64,000 bases of DNA. Origin: an uncultured Pseudomonadota bacterium (GTDB lineage: Bacteria; Myxococcota_A; UBA796; SXON01). The first letter of the stretch is position 1. The number at the start of each line of letters is the position of its first letter. Made by a program: the position numbers and the translations under genes. The notes under the pieces are model-generated. The model was not told the DNA's origin. It did not search any database and saw nothing but the letters and a program-made list of their open reading frames with translations. The stretch is taken from contig CAIMSU010000117.1 of NCBI GenBank assembly GCA_903844155.1, positions 1 to 64,000 of the forward strand, given 5' to 3'. Below, piece by piece: positions 48,145 to 57,601 of this stretch.

Positions 48145-49661
48145 TCGCGCTGCTCTGGCTCCTCGGCTGCGCTCCGAAAGCGCCGCCGCCGGCTCCAGAC
48201 GTCCCTCACGCCCTCACCATCCTCCACACCAACGACATCCACGCCCATTTCGAGCCCGCGCCCGCCGAATGGCTCGACGGCCACCCCGCGATCGGCGGCT
48301 TCGTTCGGTTGGAGCAGGAAGTTCGGGCGTTGCGTGCTGCCAGGGGGGCGCCCCAGACGCTCACCCTGGACGGCGGCGACCAGCTCACGGGCACGCCCAT
48401 CACCGAGATCAACGCCGACGGCAGCTTCGGTGGGGCGATGCACGGCTTTCTCGATGCCATCCACTACGACGCGTGGGTGGTCGGAAACCACGAGTTCGAC
48501 AAGGGGCTCGACAACCTCACACACTACGTCGAGAACCACCCCGTCCTGCCCCTGTCCTGCAACCTGCTCCGCCTGGGCAGCACGCTGCCGCTGCTCCCCC
48601 GCCAGGAACCTTCCCACGTGTTCGCCATTGCCGGCATGCGTGTGGGGGTGATCGGGGTCACCACCCAGGAGCTCGGCGGGCTGATGAAGGGGAGTGAATT
48701 TGGTCGGCTCACCCTGCTCCCCGAGATACCCGCAGTCCAGGCGGAGGTCGACCGACTCGACCCGGTCACCGATCTGATCGTGGTTCTCTCGCATATCGGC
48801 GTGGACAACGACAAGGCGCTGGCCTCCGCGGTGAAGGGCATCGACCTCATCGTCGGGGCACACTCGCACACCCGCCTGACAGCCGCGATCCAGGTCGGCG
48901 ACACGTACATCGTCCAAGCTGGCAGCTACAACCGCTCGCTTGGCGTGGTCGACCTCGTCGAGCAGGACGACCACATCACCTCGTTCCACTACGAGCTGCA
49001 CGATCTCCTGCCGGACACGGCGACGGTTCCCCCGGACCCGAAGCTCGAGGGGATGGTCGCCACGTACAAGGCAGAGATCGACCACGTCTACGGCGAGCAC
49101 GTGTCCGACGCTCCGGCGCTCCTCGGCCGCTCCTACAATCACGAGAGCCCGCTCGGCCGGTGGATCACGGATGGGATCCGCGACCGCACCGGGGTGGACA
49201 TCGCCCTGTACAACGCGGGCGGCCTCCGCGCCGACATCGACGCAGGCCCAGTCAGCCGCCTCACGCTGTTCCAGTGCTTTCCCTTCCAGAATCCTGTGAT
49301 GCGGTTCCAGCTCACCGGCGCCCAGATCGCGGGCATGGTGGCGCTGAACGTCACCGCGGAGACCGACGAAAAGAGTGGATTCCTCTCCACTTCGGGGCTC
49401 TCCTGGACCTGGCGCAAGTCGGGAGGGGTGCCGACGGTCGTCAGCGTGCTTGTGGACGGCCAACCGCTCGACCCCGCCAGGACCTACGCGATCGCGGCGA
49501 ACAGCTACGTGACCGAGCAATGGCAGAAGCACCTCGGCCCAGACGCGAAGCCACAGAACGTGGAGCCGCTGGGCTACACGGACTTGGACGTAGCGGTCGA
49601 CTACGCGCGCAAAAAGCCAGTCGTTGACCCAGGAAACGTGCGCGCCGTGCTCCTTCCGTAG
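48141..49661 (+). CDS. 5'-nucleotidase (UshA-like) lipoprotein
   Basis: GTG start; LTILHTNDIHAHFEP, GGDQLTGTP, GNHEFDKGLDNL, GAHSHTRL, YNAGGLRADI. Confidence 0.9.
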   Translation: MIALLWLLGCAPKAPPPAPDVPHALTILHTNDIHAHFEPAPAEWLDGHPAIGGFVRLEQEVRALRAARGAPQTLTLDGGDQLTGTPITEINADGSFGGAMHGFLDAIHYDAWVVGNHEFDKGLDNLTHYVENHPVLPLSCNLLRLGSTLPLLPRQEPSHVFAIAGMRVGVIGVTTQELGGLMKGSEFGRLTLLPEIPAVQAEVDRLDPVTDLIVVLSHIGVDNDKALASAVKGIDLIVGAHSHTRLTAAIQVGDTYIVQAGSYNRSLGVVDLVEQDDHITSFHYELHDLLPDTATVPPDPKLEGMVATYKAEIDHVYGEHVSDAPALLGRSYNHESPLGRWITDGIRDRTGVDIALYNAGGLRADIDAGPVSRLTLFQCFPFQNPVMRFQLTGAQIAGMVALNVTAETDEKSGFLSTSGLSWTWRKSGGVPTVVSVLVDGQPLDPARTYAIAANSYVTEQWQKHLGPDAKPQNVEPLGYTDLDVAVDYARKKPVVDPGNVRAVLLP

Positions 49662-49669
49662 GTACCGGC

Positions 49670-52600
49670 TCATCGAAAATCCCGGCTTGAGGCAGCGACC
49701 GGCGTCCCCAACGTCAGCGGCTTGAAGTTCCAGGCGATCACGTTGAGTACATCTCCCACCTCGTCCTGACCGCCCGAGCCCTCCGTGCGCTCCAGCCTGC
49801 CGTAGACCTCCACCAATTGTGCGCCGCGGATCAGGCTGCGCTGCCGCTCGTAGACCTTCGGCCAGACCACGATGTTTCCGCTTCCGGTCTCGTCCTCCAG
49901 GGTCATGAACACGACCCCTGAAGCCGTCGCCGGTCGTTGGCGATGCGAGACCAGCCCGGCGACGCGAACCACGGTCGCGTGCGGCACTTCGATCAGGCGC
50001 CCGAGACGGGTGAACCCCTGCTTGTCCAGCCGGTCGCGCAGCAGGCCAACTGGATGTTCCCGTAGGGAGAGGCCCGTACTCGCAAAATCCGCCAGCACCT
50101 CGTCGGTAGGCGCCGCACGCGGAAGCTCGCACGTCTCCGTCCGAGCGAGAGGCGCGAACAACCCCGGCCACAGACCCGCGACGGCCCACGAGGCCGCGCG
50201 CCGATCGGCGCCTGCGAGGAGCGTGCGAAGCGCGTCAGCCCTGGCCAGCAGCCCGAGGTCACCCGCCCCTAGCCCGGCGCGAAGCCGGAGATCCGCGAGC
50301 GACTCAAAGGGTCCGTCCCGGCGTGCCCGAACGATCCGCTCCGCAGTTTCCTCCTGGAATCCCCGGATCAACCGAAACCCCAGCCGGACCTCCGGCGCCT
50401 GACCAAACTCCCCCTCCATCGTGCAGTCCCACTGCGAGATCGCCACGTCCACCTCGCGCGCCGTGACACCGTGACGCTCAGCGTCCGCGATCAGGGACCG
50501 CGGCGCGTAGAACCCCATGGGCTGGCTGTTGATCAGCGCTGCCGTGAACGCCGCGGGGTAGTGGCAACGGAGCCAGCAGGAGACGTAGACCAGGTGCGCA
50601 AAGCTGGCGGCGTGGGACTCCGGAAACCCGTACTCGGCGAAGCCCTGGATCTGCTTGTAGATCTGCTCGGCGTACTCGGGGGTGATCCCGTTCTGGCGCA
50701 TGCCAGCCATGAGCCGTTCGCCGATCTCGTGCAGGCCACCGCGCTTGCGCCACGCTCCCATCGCGCGCCTGAGCTGATCGGCCTCCCCCGGTGTGAATCC
50801 GCCAACTGCGACCGCCATCGCCATCACCTGCTCCTGGAAGATCGGGACGCCCATCGTCCGCTCCAGGATCGGCCGGAGCCGCTCGTCCGCGTACGTGATC
50901 GGCTCCTCGCCGTTCCGGCGGCGCAGGTAGGGATGCACCATGCCACCCTGAATCGGGCCGGGCCTCACGATCGCGGTCTCCACGACGAGATCGTAGAAGT
51001 TCCGCGGACGCAGTCGCGGGAGCATCGACTGCTGGGCCCGACTCTCGATCTGGAACACCCCGATCGAGTCGGCGTGGCCGAGCATCGTGTAGACCGCGGG
51101 ATCCTCGGCGGGGATGTTGGTCAGATCGAGGACCCGGCCGTGCCAGGACTGGATCATGCGGAACGCCTTTCGGATCGCCGTCAGCATCCCGAGCGCCAGC
51201 ATGTCGACCTTCACAAAACCCAGGTCGTCCACGTCGTTCTTGTCCCACTGCAGCACGGTGCGGGCGTCCATGCGCGCGGGCTCGATGGGTGCTGTGTCGA
51301 TCAGCGGGTCGTCCGAGATCACGAACCCACCGACATGGATGGACGTGTGGCGCGGAAACCCCTGGATCTGCGTTGCCAACTGGATGAGGTGCTCCACGCT
51401 CGCGTCGCCCTGCTCGACCCCCGCCTCGCGCAGGCGGGACGCCCAGCCGCGCGGCTTCGGGTCCGGAGCGTCGGCATGATCGCGGGGACCCGGCTTGGAG
51501 CCGGCCACTCCAGGCTTCGGATCCCGGCGGCGGGGCTTGCCCTTCCCGCCCTCGGCGGACGGCGGGATTGTCGGCGTCTCCAGAGCGGTGTTCTGGACCG
51601 GGGCCGTCCCGACCTCGGCGGGTTCGCCAGCCGAAAGCACGTCGAAGTGCCCCATGGTCTTGGCGAGCTGGTCCACAGCGTCGGCGCCGAACCCCAGGGC
51701 CTTGCCCACGTCGCGCACCGCCATCTTGCCGCGCCACGCGATCACCTCGTTCACCATCGCCGCCCGATCGCGCCCGTACTTCGCGTAGACGTACTGGAGC
51801 ACTTCCTCACGCCGCTCGTGCTCAAAGTCGATGTCGATGTCCGGGGGTTCGCCGCGCTCCTCGGAGATGAAGCGTTCAAAAAGCAGCTTCTGACGGGATG
51901 GATCCACCGGCGTGACGCCCAGCACGTAGCAGACCGCCGAGTTGGCCGCGCTTCCCCGGCCCTGGCACAGGATGTCGCGCGTGCGCGCGAACCGCACGAC
52001 ATCATGGACGGTCAGGAAATACGACGCGAAGTTCAGCCGACCGATGATGTCGAGCTCGTAAGCGACTTGTTTGGAGACCTCCTCGGGGGCACGGCCCCGG
52101 TAGCGGAGGTGCATCCCGCGGCGCGTGAGCTCGGAGAGCCACTCCTGGGCCGAGTAGCCAGGGGGGACCACCTCGCGCGGGTACTGGTACTTCAGCTCAT
52201 CGAGCGAGAAGGTGCACCGCGACTGGATCTCGACCGTGCGCGCGATCATGTCGGGCCAACGCGCAAAGCGGGCGAGCATCCGGTCCGGTGCGAGGAGGGT
52301 CCGTTCGCTGTTCGGTTGCGCGCGACGGCCCAGATTCGGCAAGGTGAGTCCGAGGCGGATGCACGTCAGCACGTCCTGCAACCGCGAGCGCTCGCGGATG
52401 TGCATCAGCACATCGTTGGTCGCCACGCACGGGATCCCGGAGGCCTGCAGCGCCTCGATCGCCGTCTCCTCATCCGGGGCGAGGCGCCGGCTCACCGCCT
52501 GGTAGAGGCGATCCCCGCAGGCGTCCTGCAACCGACCCGTCGACCCGCTCGGCCAACGCCCACGGAGCAGGACAATCAAGCCCTCGCTGCCGGCGAGGAG

Positions 52601-54679
52601 CCGATCGAGAGGCAGCTCCGCCCAGGCTTTGTCCGGACGGTACCCGAACGGTTCGGGGTCGGCCTCACCCGCGAGTGGCACGTCGACGGTCCGGGGGGCC
52701 GAGAAGACCGCGGTGTCATGCCCCTCGAACCGGCTCGCGGTGAGCAGGCGACAGAGGCTAGCCCACCCCTTCCGGTTCTGGACAAGCACCGCCACGGAAC
52801 GCCGGCTGTCCCCATCCCGCACGGTCAGGAGCGCCCCATGCGTGAGCGGTAGCCCGGCCTTTTTCGCGGTGCGATGGGCCTGGACGGCACCGTAGAGGCC
52901 ATCCCGGTCAGTCAGCGCCATGCCCGAAAGGCCCAGCTCCCGGGCCCGGTCGACCAGCTCCGCCGGGAACGATGCCCCTTCGCAGAACGAGAAGTTGGAC
53001 CGGCAGATCAGCTCCGCATAGGCGACGGGGCGAGCGGCGACGGGTCGGGCGGATCGGGCACCGGTGCCGCTGGTCTCCCTGCCCGCGTCAAACCACCCGT
53101 GCAGCAGCCACCGGTCCGAGGGGTCGTCCCTGTATACCCACGCGATGCGCCCGTCTTCCAGCGTGCAAGCCCAGTAGTCCCGCGAAATCCCCACCGGCAT
53201 CCACCACTCGCCGGTCAGCCGCTCGGGCCCCTCTGTGCTCCTCACCGTCGCCCATTCGCGGGTTCCGCTCGGGGGACCGGCTGCCGCCTCCAGACCCCCA
53301 AGCGCCCGCGGACGTCCCGACGGTGCAGCGATCACGCGTACAGCGAGCGGCTCCGGCAGCAACAGCGTGGGTCTCGGCCGCCGTGTCGGTAGCGCCTCAC
53401 CCCCAGGCTCGTGCGCCAGCGCCGGGTCACGCTTTGGCACCGTCGCCGGCTTCGGTGGTGCGTCGCCCTCCGGAATCGCCGTCCACGCCGCCTCGGGACG
53501 GTGTCGATCCGCGAGGACCGGATGGACCACCGCCTCTTTCCCCAGCGCGTCCTGCAGCCTCGCCACCAGGTCCGCCAACGGCTCTTCCCGATCCGCGCGA
53601 TCGAACAGCCCTCCCTGCCCCGGCCGCCACACGCACGTCTCCGCCACCTCGACCCCGATCGCGACCACCGGTGACTCCAGGTGCACGCGCTCCAGCCGCA
53701 GCCGCAGCAGCTTGTAGACGCGGTCGGCGCTCCGCCCCGGCGTCCCGAGCCGCACGGGAACCACGAGCGCCCCCTGCTCCAGCCGCAGCCGCACCCGCAG
53801 GCGCGTGACCGCCTCTCCCCGCTCCTCGAGGTTCGCCGCCACGTCCCGCAAGAGGCCGTGCAGGACGAACACCAGCGCGTCGAGGCTCTCCACGGGATCG
53901 GGGAACTCGCACTCGTGCTGCCGCTCCGGCGCTGGCGCTGGCAACACAGCGACCGTGTCCACGCTCGCGCGCTCACCCCGCGCCAGCGCATACGCCGGCA
54001 GGATCTGACGACCAAAGCGCCCCGTCAGCGACGACGCCGGGAGCGCCCCCAACGCAGCGAGCGTCCGAATCCCCGCCGCGGACAGCGTGGCGATTGTGTC
54101 CTCCTCAAGGATCGGCAGGTGCTCTTCGATGCCGTGCAGCCGGGGATCCCGCCGCACAAGTGCCGTCAGCGGCACCTCCGCCACGGCCGCTCGCTGCGCT
54201 TTCTGGCCAAGCGTCAGGTCGACGTGGGGACTGGAATCGCCGCCCGCCGGTCCATGCCGCGCCAGAAGCAACGCGACCTCCCGCAACGGCGCCCAGACCA
54301 GCCGCACCGCATGTCCCAGTCCAACCAGCACCTGCCGCACGGGCCCAAGCAGCTCGGCTTTTCCGTGCAGAAGCACGGCATCCGGCGGAGCGACCCGCAC
54401 GTCCGGAGAAAACCGCCCGAGGCACGCCACCAGCCCCGCCCGATCCCGCACCTCGCCCTCCACATCCAACCGCTCGACCAGCACGTGCGGGCAATGGCTG
54501 CGCGCCTCCGCGAGGGTCATCCCCACCCGCACGTTCTCCGCGTATGCCAGCGGCGTGACCGTCAGCACCCGCTCGCCGCCTTGTGCCACAGCGACCAGCA
54601 CCGCAGCCTGCTTCTCGCTGTCGATCCCGCACCGATCGAGCCGGAAACGCGGGAGGAACGCTGCCAGAAAGCCGGTCAT
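49670..54679 (-). CDS. imuB-dnaE2: Fused ImuB-DnaE2 (ImuC): non-catalytic Y-family polymerase-like protein joined to error-prone C-family DNA polymerase, one ORF
   Basis: N-terminal ImuB from MTGFLAAFLPRFRLDR to ...SRDYWACTLEDGRIAWVYRDDPSDRWLLHGWF; DnaE2 from YAELICRSNFSFCEGASFPAEL with PDIDIDFEHERREEV, QGRGSAANSAVCYVLG, ends ASSRDFR. No stop and no start codon in the linker. Confidence 0.92.
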   Translation of the reverse strand: MTGFLAAFLPRFRLDRCGIDSEKQAAVLVAVAQGGERVLTVTPLAYAENVRVGMTLAEARSHCPHVLVERLDVEGEVRDRAGLVACLGRFSPDVRVAPPDAVLLHGKAELLGPVRQVLVGLGHAVRLVWAPLREVALLLARHGPAGGDSSPHVDLTLGQKAQRAAVAEVPLTALVRRDPRLHGIEEHLPILEEDTIATLSAAGIRTLAALGALPASSLTGRFGRQILPAYALARGERASVDTVAVLPAPAPERQHECEFPDPVESLDALVFVLHGLLRDVAANLEERGEAVTRLRVRLRLEQGALVVPVRLGTPGRSADRVYKLLRLRLERVHLESPVVAIGVEVAETCVWRPGQGGLFDRADREEPLADLVARLQDALGKEAVVHPVLADRHRPEAAWTAIPEGDAPPKPATVPKRDPALAHEPGGEALPTRRPRPTLLLPEPLAVRVIAAPSGRPRALGGLEAAAGPPSGTREWATVRSTEGPERLTGEWWMPVGISRDYWACTLEDGRIAWVYRDDPSDRWLLHGWFDAGRETSGTGARSARPVAARPVAYAELICRSNFSFCEGASFPAELVDRARELGLSGMALTDRDGLYGAVQAHRTAKKAGLPLTHGALLTVRDGDSRRSVAVLVQNRKGWASLCRLLTASRFEGHDTAVFSAPRTVDVPLAGEADPEPFGYRPDKAWAELPLDRLLAGSEGLIVLLRGRWPSGSTGRLQDACGDRLYQAVSRRLAPDEETAIEALQASGIPCVATNDVLMHIRERSRLQDVLTCIRLGLTLPNLGRRAQPNSERTLLAPDRMLARFARWPDMIARTVEIQSRCTFSLDELKYQYPREVVPPGYSAQEWLSELTRRGMHLRYRGRAPEEVSKQVAYELDIIGRLNFASYFLTVHDVVRFARTRDILCQGRGSAANSAVCYVLGVTPVDPSRQKLLFERFISEERGEPPDIDIDFEHERREEVLQYVYAKYGRDRAAMVNEVIAWRGKMAVRDVGKALGFGADAVDQLAKTMGHFDVLSAGEPAEVGTAPVQNTALETPTIPPSAEGGKGKPRRRDPKPGVAGSKPGPRDHADAPDPKPRGWASRLREAGVEQGDASVEHLIQLATQIQGFPRHTSIHVGGFVISDDPLIDTAPIEPARMDARTVLQWDKNDVDDLGFVKVDMLALGMLTAIRKAFRMIQSWHGRVLDLTNIPAEDPAVYTMLGHADSIGVFQIESRAQQSMLPRLRPRNFYDLVVETAIVRPGPIQGGMVHPYLRRRNGEEPITYADERLRPILERTMGVPIFQEQVMAMAVAVGGFTPGEADQLRRAMGAWRKRGGLHEIGERLMAGMRQNGITPEYAEQIYKQIQGFAEYGFPESHAASFAHLVYVSCWLRCHYPAAFTAALINSQPMGFYAPRSLIADAERHGVTAREVDVAISQWDCTMEGEFGQAPEVRLGFRLIRGFQEETAERIVRARRDGPFESLADLRLRAGLGAGDLGLLARADALRTLLAGADRRAASWAVAGLWPGLFAPLARTETCELPRAAPTDEVLADFASTGLSLREHPVGLLRDRLDKQGFTRLGRLIEVPHATVVRVAGLVSHRQRPATASGVVFMTLEDETGSGNIVVWPKVYERQRSLIRGAQLVEVYGRLERTEGSGGQDEVGDVLNVIAWNFKPLTLGTPVAASSRDFR

Positions 54680-55350
54680 CGGGCAGGCTGCCCGACCGTT
54701 GGTCCCACCACCTGGCGCTCCCCGAGCGCACGCCCATCCCGCGCACGCGTGCATCGGACCCGCAAGGCGCCTCCCTCCCATCCGCTCGTCACCAGCCGCA
54801 ACACTGCAGGAAGATCCTCATCCATCCCCTCCCCGACCACCACGACCGTGGTCCTGCCGGCCTCGGCCGCCTTCGCGAGACGAACCCCCGCCCGCCCGAG
54901 TGGCCCGAGGTCGAGCAGGACGACGAGCGGCACCGCACCTGCGCGCGCCACCTGCTCCGCAGCCCATGCCGCCTGCGCCGGTGCCGGCCGAAGCAGCAAC
55001 ACCGCCTCGCACGTCCGCTCATCAAGCGCGGGCGGATGGAAACCCTGCCCCGGGTCGACGATGACGACACGCTGCCCCTGCCGCGCGAGACGGCCGAGCA
55101 AGGGGAGGATCAACGCCAGCCTACCCGTACCCGGCAGGCCAGCCACCTCGCTCACCGCGCCGATCGGCCAGCCTCCCAGCCAGGTGTCCATCGCCGGCAC
55201 CTGCATGGGGAGATAGCCAGGAGATACCAGTGGAAGCCGACCAAGCTGCGCACGAAGGGCCTGGAGGGTGAGCGGCTGCTTTGGAACAGCAACGGGGACG
55301 GCGACCTGCTCCGGATCCGGGTCATAAAGGTCGTAGGCCAGGGAGGACAT
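54676..55350 (-). CDS. imuA: ImuA (RecA/SulA-like mutagenesis accessory protein)
   Basis: MDTWLGGWPIGAVSEVAGLPGTGRLALILPLLGRL...VVIVDPGQGFHPPAL; stop overlaps imuB start (ATGA). Confidence 0.8.
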   Translation of the reverse strand: MSSLAYDLYDPDPEQVAVPVAVPKQPLTLQALRAQLGRLPLVSPGYLPMQVPAMDTWLGGWPIGAVSEVAGLPGTGRLALILPLLGRLARQGQRVVIVDPGQGFHPPALDERTCEAVLLLRPAPAQAAWAAEQVARAGAVPLVVLLDLGPLGRAGVRLAKAAEAGRTTVVVVGEGMDEDLPAVLRLVTSGWEGGALRVRCTRARDGRALGERQVVGPTVGQPAR

Positions 55351-55413
55351 GCAGGCAGACTACGCTACAGGTGCCCAACGTGCAAGGCCAAAAAATGTCC
55401 GATCACAAGTACA

Positions 55414-55427
55414 GTTGACAGGTCAAC
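55414..55427. promoter_or_regulatory. Perfect palindrome GTTGAC-AG-GTCAAC upstream of imuA; candidate damage-response operator overlapping a TTGACC -35-like element on the minus strand
   Basis: Direct reading; lies between the pncA stop and the imuA start. Confidence 0.45.
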
Positions 55428-56021
55428 CTACAGGATCCGCACCCCAGCGGCGACCATCTCGGAGAGTGCGCGATCACAATCTCCGGCAGCCAGCTCGACA
55501 CCGCGGCAGGCCCCGAGCGCGAGCCCGACGCGAAACCCGGCATCAACGGCGTCGATAGCCGTGAATTTCACGCAGTAGTCCATGGCGAGGCCGCACACCG
55601 TGACGTCGGTCACGCCGCGCTCACGCAGGAAGCCCGCGAGGCCCGTGGCCCGACGCCGCCCGTTGTCCCAGAAGGCCGAGTAGCTGTCGATCTCCGGGTC
55701 GCAGCCCTTGCGGAAGATGGCTTCGATCCGGGCGAGTTCAAGGCCGGAAGCGAAGGCTGCGCCGACCGAGCACTGAACGCAGTGGTCGGGCCACAGCACC
55801 TGGGGGAGACCAGCGAGCGTGCCGAGCGTACCCGCCACCCCGCCTTGAACCGACGCAAAGCTGCCATGCCGCGCAGGATGCCAGTCCTGCGTGGCGACGA
55901 CGAGCGAGTGGCCGGCGTAGAGCGCGTTGGCGGCCGCAACGACCTCGTCGCCGTGCGCGACAGCGAGCGCCCCACCCGGGAGGAAGTCGTTCTGGATGTC
56001 GACGAGGAGCAAGGCGTTCAC
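55428..56021 (-). CDS. pncA: Nicotinamidase
   Basis: ALLLVDIQNDFLPGGALAV, ATQDWHPARHGSFAS, GLAMDYCVKFTAIDA. Confidence 0.92.
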   Translation of the reverse strand: MNALLLVDIQNDFLPGGALAVAHGDEVVAAANALYAGHSLVVATQDWHPARHGSFASVQGGVAGTLGTLAGLPQVLWPDHCVQCSVGAAFASGLELARIEAIFRKGCDPEIDSYSAFWDNGRRRATGLAGFLRERGVTDVTVCGLAMDYCVKFTAIDAVDAGFRVGLALGACRGVELAAGDCDRALSEMVAAGVRIL

Positions 56022-56110
56022 GATCTCTCCGGTGCCGGATGACGGCGGCTTATCGAGGAGGGGCGATGCTACATGGTCGCCCGCCCAAAAAACGCCAGCC
56101 CGGAGCCTCC

Positions 56111-57598
56111 ATGCCCACCCTGCTCGACACCGATGGCTACAAGTTCTCCATGCAGGAAGCCGGCTTTCCGCTGCGGCGGGAGACGTTCTACTACTCCCAT
56201 CGCCGCGGGGGCTGGCAGTACAACCCCGTCGACATCCCCGCCTTCATCCGGGCCCTGCTGCCGACAGTCCGACCGGAGGACTACGCCTTTCTGGACGGGC
56301 ACAATTACTTCCTCGGCGGCGCGTTCCGGGACGCCATCAGGCGGGTCGACGAGGTGCGCGTCAACGCCATCCCAAAGGGCGCCTGGTTCTATGATCGCGA
56401 GCCGGTTTTCACGGTCACAGGCCCATCCGCGCTCGTCTCCTGGCTGGAACCGCTGGCGCTGCAGCTGAACCGGCGCATCCAGATCGCCACGCGGGCGCTG
56501 CTCGATCCCGCCTCCCTTCCAGAGCTCTGCGGAAACGCGACCTGCGAGGAAGAAGCGACAATAACGCGCGAGACGCTCGGGACCGTCGGCGTGACGTGCG
56601 CCTTCCCCATCACCATCGAGGCGAACCGTTACCAGCAGGACGTCGACGCGCGGGTCAAAAGGCTCGTTGCGATTGTCGAAAATCCCGACCGCATCTTCGA
56701 GGTCGGCATGCGCGCCGTGTCCTGCCCGGCCCAGCACGAGCTCGCCCTGGCCGTGATTCGGGACGCCGGCGTCCTCCGCACGTCGAACGTCGGCGCCGCC
56801 GCCCGCCTCGGCATGGTCCCCGTCGGGACGATGGGGCACGAGCACATCATGCGCCACGGCACCGACTACGCCGCGTTCGTCGCCATGCGCGACCGCGTCC
56901 CCGGCTTCATCAGCTACCTGCCGGACACCTTCGACACCGTCGCTTCCGGTCTGCCGTCGGCCCTGCGCGTGCTCGCCGAGGACAAGACCAGGAACTCGGG
57001 AATCCGCTTTGACTCGGAACACGGCATTCGCGGCCATTACCTCTACGCGGTCTGCCGCGCTCGGGAACAAGGGTTCGTGCCGTACCTGATGCTGGAGTCG
57101 GGGTGGGACGACGCGCTGACCACGGAATTCGAACGCCTCCGCGAGCTGGTCGAGTGGCCGGCTGAGCGGCAGGGCTACGGCATCGGCGGCTTTCTCGTGA
57201 AGCCAGGATGGGCGCACCTCGGCCGCGACACGGTGTCGGCGGTCTGGAAGGTCACCCAGTCGGGCGACAGCGCGCGCATGAAGATCGGCGACGAACCTGG
57301 GCAGGGGAAGGCGTCGATTCCAGGGCGCCCGGTGGTGTGGCGGCCGCACCTCGGGATGAGCGGGTACGGTGGGCCGGTCGGATATGTCGCTCAGGAAGGC
57401 GAGAATTGGACACCGCCGGTACCCGCCACCCTCTTGAGCGGGCTCGACGACCCGCCCCCGAGCGTGGCGTTCCGGGTGGGCGAGATCCTCGGCTTCGCGC
57501 AGCGCCCGCGCGGGATCGCCTACTCCCCTGGGACGCAAAGCCTCGTGGACGCCGCGTACAGGCTCAGGAAGGAGAGCATTGCCGCGGCGATGGGATAG
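56111..57598 (+). CDS. pncB: Nicotinate phosphoribosyltransferase-like
   Basis: LLDTDGYKFSMQEAGFPLRRETFYYSHRR; GTMGHEHIMRHGTDYAAF; GIRFDSEHG. Confidence 0.85.
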   Translation: MPTLLDTDGYKFSMQEAGFPLRRETFYYSHRRGGWQYNPVDIPAFIRALLPTVRPEDYAFLDGHNYFLGGAFRDAIRRVDEVRVNAIPKGAWFYDREPVFTVTGPSALVSWLEPLALQLNRRIQIATRALLDPASLPELCGNATCEEEATITRETLGTVGVTCAFPITIEANRYQQDVDARVKRLVAIVENPDRIFEVGMRAVSCPAQHELALAVIRDAGVLRTSNVGAAARLGMVPVGTMGHEHIMRHGTDYAAFVAMRDRVPGFISYLPDTFDTVASGLPSALRVLAEDKTRNSGIRFDSEHGIRGHYLYAVCRAREQGFVPYLMLESGWDDALTTEFERLRELVEWPAERQGYGIGGFLVKPGWAHLGRDTVSAVWKVTQSGDSARMKIGDEPGQGKASIPGRPVVWRPHLGMSGYGGPVGYVAQEGENWTPPVPATLLSGLDDPPPSVAFRVGEILGFAQRPRGIAYSPGTQSLVDAAYRLRKESIAAAMG

Positions 57599-57601
57599 CG
57601 A

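Noticed and set aside
45108-50189. N-terminal ~1694 codons of the 4042-aa minus-strand ORF 38061..50189
   Set aside because: Antisense to clear rel, thioredoxin and 5'-nucleotidase genes; sequence is low-complexity Arg/Asp/Val mirror translation. Real PKS start is at 45107.
50471-52852. 793-aa + strand ORF
   Set aside because: Antisense to dnaE2 with Arg/His/Asp-rich shadow composition.
53681-55578. Several + strand ORFs over imuA/imuB
   Set aside because: Shadow ORFs opposite clearly conserved ImuA/ImuB protein sequence.
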